From assembly GCA_023382335.1 (NCBI GenBank), contig JAMCPM010000015.1, positions 1 to 64,000 of the forward strand: a stretch of 64,000 nt of DNA, given 5' to 3'. The DNA is from Actinomycetota bacterium. Its GTDB lineage: Bacteria; Actinomycetota; Thermoleophilia; BMS3ABIN01. Within the stretch, counting starts at the first letter, position 1, and the number at the start of each line of letters is the position of its first letter. A program made the position numbers and the translations under genes. This document shows positions 58,803-64,000 of the stretch, piece by piece. The notes below the pieces were generated by a model, which searched no databases, was not told the DNA's origin, and was given only the letters and a program-made list of their open reading frames with translations.

Positions 58803-60935
58803 ATGGCCTTCATGACGCCGGTAAAAAGCAAAACCGGAAAGTTTCGCGGCCCGGGCTTTCGTCTGGCCTGCGTGAAGATGCTGCTCTTCACAGGCCTGCC
58901 GGCCTTCGTGCCGCTGTTCTCAATTCAGCTTGCGGCCGCCCAGAGCGCCGCCACGCCATCGGCGCCGGCTCCCGCAGCCGCCCAGCCCGCGTCGTCAGTC
59001 AAATCGCTATCCAACCCGGAGGGAGCTTCCCAGCCCGCAACTGCAGGTCTGGACGCGGCGATCCTGCGGCAGTCACAGGCGATCCCGGCCGACGGCGTGC
59101 CCCTCTCATCCGGATTTGATTATCCGGTTGGCGACCCCTCGTATCATGCGGGCTATGACATGAACAACTGTTTCGGCTGCGACTATCTCGATCTCTGGGG
59201 GCACACCGGTGAGGACTTCGACAGCGGCGCCGAAGGCGGCCCGGTCTATTCCGCTTCCGAAGGCGTCGTCGTCTGGACCGGTGTCGGGCCGGGCGCCTGG
59301 GGCAACGTCATCATAATCAGGCATATCGTCCACGGCGAGAGCATCTACACGCAGTACGCGCACGTCAGGGACATCTTCGTGGCGCCGGGACAGGCTGTCG
59401 GCCGCCGGCAGCAGATCGCCACGGTGGGCACGACCGGAACCACGGCGCCGCACCTTCACTTCGAGATCAAGACACAGCCGATGATCGGCCACGGTTACAC
59501 CGGCTACGGATTCTCCGGACTGACCATCGACGACGCCGGCATGACCTACTGGGCGCCCTCCTGGTGGATCGACACGCATAGATATTTTTGGGATGACATG
59601 CCCTCGACCCAACCGCCGGCGGGGCTGCATTACTACTGGACCTGGTACGACAATATGGGCAGCAAGAACTGGGTGTTGATGGCCAATCCCAGGGAAAGCG
59701 GCAGTCTCGGCTTCGATGTCAACATACGGGGCAAGGCCCCGAATCTTTCCATGTTCGGCGGCGGATCCAGCCTGGCTCCGGGGCAGGTGGCGACGCCGAT
59801 GTTCCCCGGCCTTATCGGCGGGCCGGTGGTCGCAACGTCGCTTACCGGCGACAGCGGCCTCGTGAGCCAGCGCGTCATCTGGGGCGCCAGCTCGATGGAG
59901 GAGGTCCCCGGCATCGAGGAGGGCGATCTCTCCAGCCATTACTACTGGCCCTGGTACGACCAGAAAAGCCCTGGCTTCAAGGACTGGGTGCTGGTGGCCA
60001 ACCCTTCAGCCGGCGAAACCGTCACGGCTTCGGTTGCGTTCACAAACCAGACGGACGGACAGATGGTGGTCGCCGCCTTCGACGTGGCTCCCGGCCAGAA
60101 CGCCACGCCTACGTTTCCGGGAAGGATGGGCGGGCCCGTGGAAGTCAGGGCCTGGGTCAAGGGAGGCAGCTGGGACAACCTGCCCGACCGCAGGAAGGTG
60201 ATGGCCTCGCAACGCGTGCTGATCAACAATGACGCCGCCTTCAACGAGGTGCCGGGAATCGCCGCCGAGAGACTCACCGATCATTATCTCTGGACCTGGT
60301 ACGACCAGGCGAGCTACGGAGTCAGAAACTGGGTGCTGGCAGCAAACCCGTCGGCGACAGAAGCGGTCACCGTCCGCGTGTCATTCACAAACATGATAGA
60401 TGGTCAACCGGTGAGCGGCTCATGGGATGTCGCCCCGGGCCAGAACGTGACGCCGATGTTCCCCGGCAAGATCGGCGGGCCGGTCGAGATCAAGTCCTGG
60501 GTCCAGGGCGGCAGCTGGGACAACCCGGCCGACCGCCGTCCGGTGATGGCCTCGCAGCGCGTGCTCTGGGGGCCGTCGTTCGAGGAAGTCCCGGGGTACA
60601 GCGCCGCCGATCTGTCCTCCGACTATCGCTGGACCTGGTACGACCAGCTCTCGGGCGGCATGACCAACTGGGTGCTGGTGGCCAACCTCAATGACTTCCC
60701 GGTCTATTACGAGATAAGCATTCCCGGCGTCGACGTCAACACGGCTGCGGGCGCCAGGGGGATCATCCAGCCCGGCCAGAGCGTGACTCCCAAGTTTCCG
60801 GGGAAGATGGGCGGGCCCATATCGGTCAAGGCCTGGACGGACTCCGAAAAGACGTCGGCGGCGCCGGTCATGGCTTCACAGCGCGTCCTTTATAACACCT
60901 TCTTCAACGAGGTCACGGGAACGGTGCTGCACTAA
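58803..60935 (+). CDS. Secreted M23 peptidase with four tryptophan-rich repeats
   Basis: A 710-residue exported protein. Signal segment about residues 15-45, Ala/Pro-rich linker, then an M23 (LytM-type) zinc metallopeptidase domain with HTGEDFDSG (H and D near 132-136) and HLHFEI (about 217), the four ligands expected. Four repeats of about 110 residues follow near 280, 380, 495 and 610, each with WTWYD, NWVLVANP, FPGKMGGPVEV and VMASQRVL. They match those of the oxidase encoded divergently. M23 enzymes cut peptidoglycan cross-links. The repeats may bind the cell surface. Confidence 0.88.
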   Translation: MAFMTPVKSKTGKFRGPGFRLACVKMLLFTGLPAFVPLFSIQLAAAQSAATPSAPAPAAAQPASSVKSLSNPEGASQPATAGLDAAILRQSQAIPADGVPLSSGFDYPVGDPSYHAGYDMNNCFGCDYLDLWGHTGEDFDSGAEGGPVYSASEGVVVWTGVGPGAWGNVIIIRHIVHGESIYTQYAHVRDIFVAPGQAVGRRQQIATVGTTGTTAPHLHFEIKTQPMIGHGYTGYGFSGLTIDDAGMTYWAPSWWIDTHRYFWDDMPSTQPPAGLHYYWTWYDNMGSKNWVLMANPRESGSLGFDVNIRGKAPNLSMFGGGSSLAPGQVATPMFPGLIGGPVVATSLTGDSGLVSQRVIWGASSMEEVPGIEEGDLSSHYYWPWYDQKSPGFKDWVLVANPSAGETVTASVAFTNQTDGQMVVAAFDVAPGQNATPTFPGRMGGPVEVRAWVKGGSWDNLPDRRKVMASQRVLINNDAAFNEVPGIAAERLTDHYLWTWYDQASYGVRNWVLAANPSATEAVTVRVSFTNMIDGQPVSGSWDVAPGQNVTPMFPGKIGGPVEIKSWVQGGSWDNPADRRPVMASQRVLWGPSFEEVPGYSAADLSSDYRWTWYDQLSGGMTNWVLVANLNDFPVYYEISIPGVDVNTAAGARGIIQPGQSVTPKFPGKMGGPISVKAWTDSEKTSAAPVMASQRVLYNTFFNEVTGTVLH

Positions 60936-61080
60936 CGATCCGGGGCCTCTCGTTGGCAAAGAGCATGCCGTAGAATTCCCGCAGCTTCTCCTTTCCTGAT
61001 AGATCCAGGGTCCGCCGGCCGGCTCGTGCGCGGCTGTCTTCTCCCATGATGTATTTGAAGAAATCCTCGAGTCCGCTCAT
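60913..61080 (-). CDS. Possible small hypothetical protein
   Basis: A 55-residue frame, MSGLEDFFKYIMGEDSRARA onward, overlapping the end of the M23 peptidase gene by 23 bases on the other strand. The composition is protein-like with one amphipathic helix, but no ribosome site or family is evident. It may be real or chance. Confidence 0.3.
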   Translation of the reverse strand: MSGLEDFFKYIMGEDSRARAGRRTLDLSGKEKLREFYGMLFANERPRIVSAAPFP

Positions 61081-61205
61081 GAATGCGACTATACCCGCCG
61101 CCGCATTCCGTGAATCAGGTTTTCGCAATCGTGGGTTATAATGTATCCTGGCCGTGCTCTGTTGCGGCCGGACCTGAAAGTTGAGGAAAGGAAACCGGAG
61201 AAACC

Positions 61206-62060
61206 ATGGATGCCGAAGAGCTGCTGGCGCAGGCGAAGAAGACGCTGAAGTCGTCCAACGAGCGTTTTGGTTTTAAGGGGGAAGAGGAAGACCAGGCCTG
61301 GGAGCTGCTGGTTCACGCGCTGGGAGGGGAAGAGCCCGAATACGAAGACGAGATTCCCGCCGGCGTCAAACGGCGCTTCGACCGTTTTATCGCGCGCAGG
61401 GCTACCGGTGAGCCGATCGCTTATATCGTCGGCGAGGTGGAGTTCCGGGATCTCCAGCTCGGCATCAAACCCGGCATGTTCATTCCGCGTTATACCAGCG
61501 AATTTCTGGCGCATCAGGCTATCAGGCGCCTGCACGGCCGTAAGCGGCCGGTGCATGTCGATCTTGCCACGGGCATCGGCCCGGTGGCGCTTTCATCGGC
61601 CCAGGCGGTGCCCGCCGCCCAGGTCTGGGGGCTGGACATATCGCAAAAAGCGCTCAACCAGGCAACCGCCAACGCCGCCAGCCTCGGCCTGCGAAACGTC
61701 CGTTTCAAGCGTAGCGACCTGTTCTCGGCCCTTTCGCCCGGACTTCGCGGCAAGGCCGATGTCGTCACCATCCACCCGCCGTATGTGCCCCGCAAGGAAG
61801 TGGCCGACCTGCCCGACGAGATCAAGAAATTCGAGCCCGGCCATACTCTCTCTGATGGCTCCCATGACGGTCTGGGACTGGTGAGGCGGGTCGTCGCCGA
61901 GGGCCGCGACTGGATCCGGCCGGGAGGCTGGCTGCTGATCGAGATCGTGCCCAGCGAGTTCAGGACGATCCGTCCGCTGCTGCGCGATGCCGGTTACCGG
62001 GATATCCGCAGCACTCACGGCCAGCTGCGCCATACCCGGGTGATTACGGGGCGGGTCTGA
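61206..62060 (+). CDS. PrmC/HemK-like methyltransferase with HPPY motif
   Basis: A 284-residue methyltransferase with a PrmC-like layout: N-terminal helical domain, ATGEPIAYIVGEVEFRDLQL linker, FIPRYTSEFL in place of the usual PRPETE, and SAM motif VDLATGIGPVALS. The catalytic NPPY of glutamine methyltransferases is HPPYVP (H190). The Asn normally holds the glutamine amide, so a different substrate or lost activity is likely. It is preceded by a TATAAT at 61137 and has AGGAAAC and GGAG upstream of the ATG. Confidence 0.85.
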   Translation: MDAEELLAQAKKTLKSSNERFGFKGEEEDQAWELLVHALGGEEPEYEDEIPAGVKRRFDRFIARRATGEPIAYIVGEVEFRDLQLGIKPGMFIPRYTSEFLAHQAIRRLHGRKRPVHVDLATGIGPVALSSAQAVPAAQVWGLDISQKALNQATANAASLGLRNVRFKRSDLFSALSPGLRGKADVVTIHPPYVPRKEVADLPDEIKKFEPGHTLSDGSHDGLGLVRRVVAEGRDWIRPGGWLLIEIVPSEFRTIRPLLRDAGYRDIRSTHGQLRHTRVITGRV

Positions 62061-62148
62061 GCAGGGGGCATATAAGACCAAGATTGATTAATTTGCAATA
62101 TTATGTCAATATTGACACTCCACATTTTCACGAACTAGGGTGTTTGAC

Positions 62149-64000
62149 GTGGGTCGCAAAACAGTCCGAGTCTTCATAAGACACGCATTTCCCCGCAGGT
62201 GTTTTAACCGGATAACGGTTGCGGCATTTGTCAGCGCGGCCATGTTGTCACTGATGGTAATGGCGGCGCCCGCCATGACCGTAGGCACAGCCACAGGCGA
62301 CGGCAGCTGGCTCTGGCTGAATCCTTCCCCGCAGGGGAATCCCCTCAAGGCAGTATCCTTCATCGACGCCAATACCGGCTGGGCAGCCGGGGTAGCGGGA
62401 ACAATCCTGAAGACGACTGATGGCGGAGCCACCTGGAGCACATCGGTGCCCTCGACAAACTGTCTTGGCATCGTCACCAGCGGCTGCAACCTGACCAGTA
62501 TTTCTTTTATCGACTCTACCCACGGCGTAGCAGTCGGCGAATATGGAACCATATGGAAGACGGCAGACGGCGGATCGACCTGGGCCGCGCGGACATTACC
62601 CTCCACCGGCTGCAGCGCTTTGCCGGGAGGTTCATGTGCGACCGTGCTGCTGGCCAGCGTGCAGTTCATCGACGCCTCTAACGTCGTGGCGGTTGGCGCC
62701 GGCTACGGATTTTATTCCGCTGACGGCGGCACGACCTGGAACGTGGCCAGCGGTATCGATCCGACGGTCACCATCGATTCGGTATCCATGACCGGAACCA
62801 ACGGCTATGCCGTGGGTTCCTTCGGAGCTATCTATCAGACAACCGACTCCGGCCACACCTGGCCGGTGAAGATGGTTTCGCCGGTGGCGCTCAATGAGAT
62901 CCGGGCCGTTTACACGGCTGACGCTACCCACGCCTTTGCCATCTCGGGTAGCCAGCTGCTGAGGACGACCGACGGCCTGACCTGGACCGCCAGCAGCGGC
63001 CTTTCCGCCCAACTCTACGGGCTGACGGTCTCCGGCAACGATCTTGTAGTCACCGGAACCAGCGGCACCATCCTCAAGAGGACATCGGCAACCAACTGGA
63101 CAGACCCTATCGCCACCGTGGCGTCGGGCATGACCGCATCCGTTTCCGGAACTACCAGCCTGCTGTTTGACGTCGTTTACGCCGGGGGCTCAGCGTATGC
63201 CAGCGGCGACGCCGGCGCTGTCGTCAAATCCATCGACTCCGGCGCCACCTGGACTCTCAAGGCCGGTGGAAACTCCAAGAGCTTCATGAGTTCCAGCTTC
63301 GTCAATGACTCCACTGGCTGGGTGACCGGCCGCGACGGCACGGTTTTGAAAACAACCGACTCCGGCGCCACCTGGACCAGCGACAGGGCGGGCATCGCCA
63401 CCGGAACGACGCTGCAGGCGGTACAGTTCCTTGACGCCAGCACCGGTTTCACCGCCGGCTATTATGGCGCCAGCGGCGTCATCTACAAATATTCAGCTGG
63501 GACCTGGGCGCCAATGACCATGCCTGCGGGAGTCTCGCAGATATGGGGATTGCACATGGTCGATCCTACCCATGGCTGGGCAGTCGGCTTCCCCGGCACG
63601 GGCGCCACTACGGGAGTAGCCCTGAAGACCGTTGACGGCCAGAACTGGGTTTTTGACGCAGCCGGCCTGGGCGCCAATATCCAGCTCTACAGCGTCGACT
63701 CTACCTCAGCGGCCAACGCCTGGGCTGTCGGCCAGAACACGATCACCCGCAAGGGCGTTGTCGCCAGATACAGCGGCGGCGTCTGGACTGTCACGGAAAA
63801 GACCGAGCTCAACGGTATGCAATCGATCGACATGGTCAACGACCTCACCGGCTTCTTTGCCGCATATGGGCCGCCCTCAGGCACCAATTACGGCGACGGT
63901 AAGGTATACAAGACCACCGATGGCGGGCTCACATGGAATAACACAGCCCTGAGCACTACACATGTAATGGCCGCGACGGCTTTCATTGACGCCAACACCG
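62149..64000 (+). CDS. Secreted Ycf48/BNR-repeat beta-propeller protein (partial)
   Basis: The frame is open from GTG 62149 to the window end (617 codons) and continues beyond. A signal peptide (ITVAAFVSAAMLSLMVMAAPAMT) is followed by repeats such as SFIDANTGWAAGVAGTILKT with TDGGATWS, returning about every 50-70 residues. This is the Ycf48/BNR-like pattern of seven-bladed propellers; over ten units are visible, so more than one propeller or other domains may follow. GTG 62149 has AGGG at suitable spacing; GTG 62140 is possible. Function unknown; surface binding is typical. Confidence 0.82.
   Translation, partial: MGRKTVRVFIRHAFPRRCFNRITVAAFVSAAMLSLMVMAAPAMTVGTATGDGSWLWLNPSPQGNPLKAVSFIDANTGWAAGVAGTILKTTDGGATWSTSVPSTNCLGIVTSGCNLTSISFIDSTHGVAVGEYGTIWKTADGGSTWAARTLPSTGCSALPGGSCATVLLASVQFIDASNVVAVGAGYGFYSADGGTTWNVASGIDPTVTIDSVSMTGTNGYAVGSFGAIYQTTDSGHTWPVKMVSPVALNEIRAVYTADATHAFAISGSQLLRTTDGLTWTASSGLSAQLYGLTVSGNDLVVTGTSGTILKRTSATNWTDPIATVASGMTASVSGTTSLLFDVVYAGGSAYASGDAGAVVKSIDSGATWTLKAGGNSKSFMSSSFVNDSTGWVTGRDGTVLKTTDSGATWTSDRAGIATGTTLQAVQFLDASTGFTAGYYGASGVIYKYSAGTWAPMTMPAGVSQIWGLHMVDPTHGWAVGFPGTGATTGVALKTVDGQNWVFDAAGLGANIQLYSVDSTSAANAWAVGQNTITRKGVVARYSGGVWTVTEKTELNGMQSIDMVNDLTGFFAAYGPPSGTNYGDGKVYKTTDGGLTWNNTALSTTHVMAATAFIDANT

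Overview
The window looks like chromosomal DNA of a high-G+C, Gram-positive-type bacterium. The best guess is a deep-branching actinobacterial lineage (Coriobacteriia, Thermoleophilia or Geothermincolia-like), known only from sequence. Supporting hints are a GerW/YtfJ-type sporulation protein, a GAP/Sap-family membrane protein, apparently leaderless genes with a -10 box about 6 bases before the ATG, a sortase-type LPSTG signal, and large secreted proteins with tryptophan-rich repeats. The taxonomic call is inference.

Layout. 1-3.7 kb: small housekeeping genes (DUF302, flavin reductase, GerW pair, YajQ) and a VapBC-type module. 3.7-6.6 kb: a LexA-like repressor with a Y-family polymerase (UmuDC-like damage cassette), then a complete IS200-type element. 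6.6-10.3 kb: histidine kinase, response regulator and HD-GYP regulator. 10.3-11.6 kb: a HicBA module broken by an IS3 remnant, and an intact Phd/RelE-type module. 11.6-21.4 kb: methyltransferases, FKBP, a CoA-disulfide reductase/rhodanese fusion, two acyltransferase-3 paralogues and an ABC-2 exporter. 22.9-29.9 kb: a five-gene PAS/histidine kinase/SpoIIE signalling cluster. 29.9-41.9 kb: MFS and Drr-type exporters, small membrane proteins, a GH25 lysozyme-like protein, a stand-alone AICAR transformylase-type enzyme, a HepT/MntA module and a HigBA module whose toxin is interrupted by a stop codon.

41.9-51.7 kb is the most striking region: twelve tightly packed minus-strand genes that look like one operon. 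In transcription order they encode DsrE, DsrF and DsrH-like sulfurtransferases, TusA, a GcvH-like lipoate-binding protein, a radical SAM protein (LipS1-like), a lipoate ligase fused to DUF116, a FAD oxidoreductase (LipT-like), a second radical SAM protein (LipS2-like), a membrane DsrM/DsrK-type fusion, HdrB and HdrC. This combines the sulfur-relay proteins and dedicated lipoate assembly genes of the sHdr sulfur-oxidation pathway with a membrane HdrD/DsrK-type reductase, and contains no HdrA. My reading is a variant lipoate-dependent sulfur-trafficking and electron-transfer system in which electrons pass between a lipoyl carrier protein and the membrane quinone pool.

52-64 kb encodes an extracellular set: a monohaem cytochrome c with a C-terminal LPSTG cell-wall anchoring signal, a 1742-residue multicopper oxidase carrying two kinds of repeats, an M23 peptidase sharing one of those repeats, a PrmC-like methyltransferase with an altered catalytic motif, and a Ycf48/BNR-type secreted beta-propeller that runs off the window end. 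The cytochrome and oxidase stand divergently beside the sulfur operon, so the whole 42-59 kb region may form one respiratory island; that link is inference.
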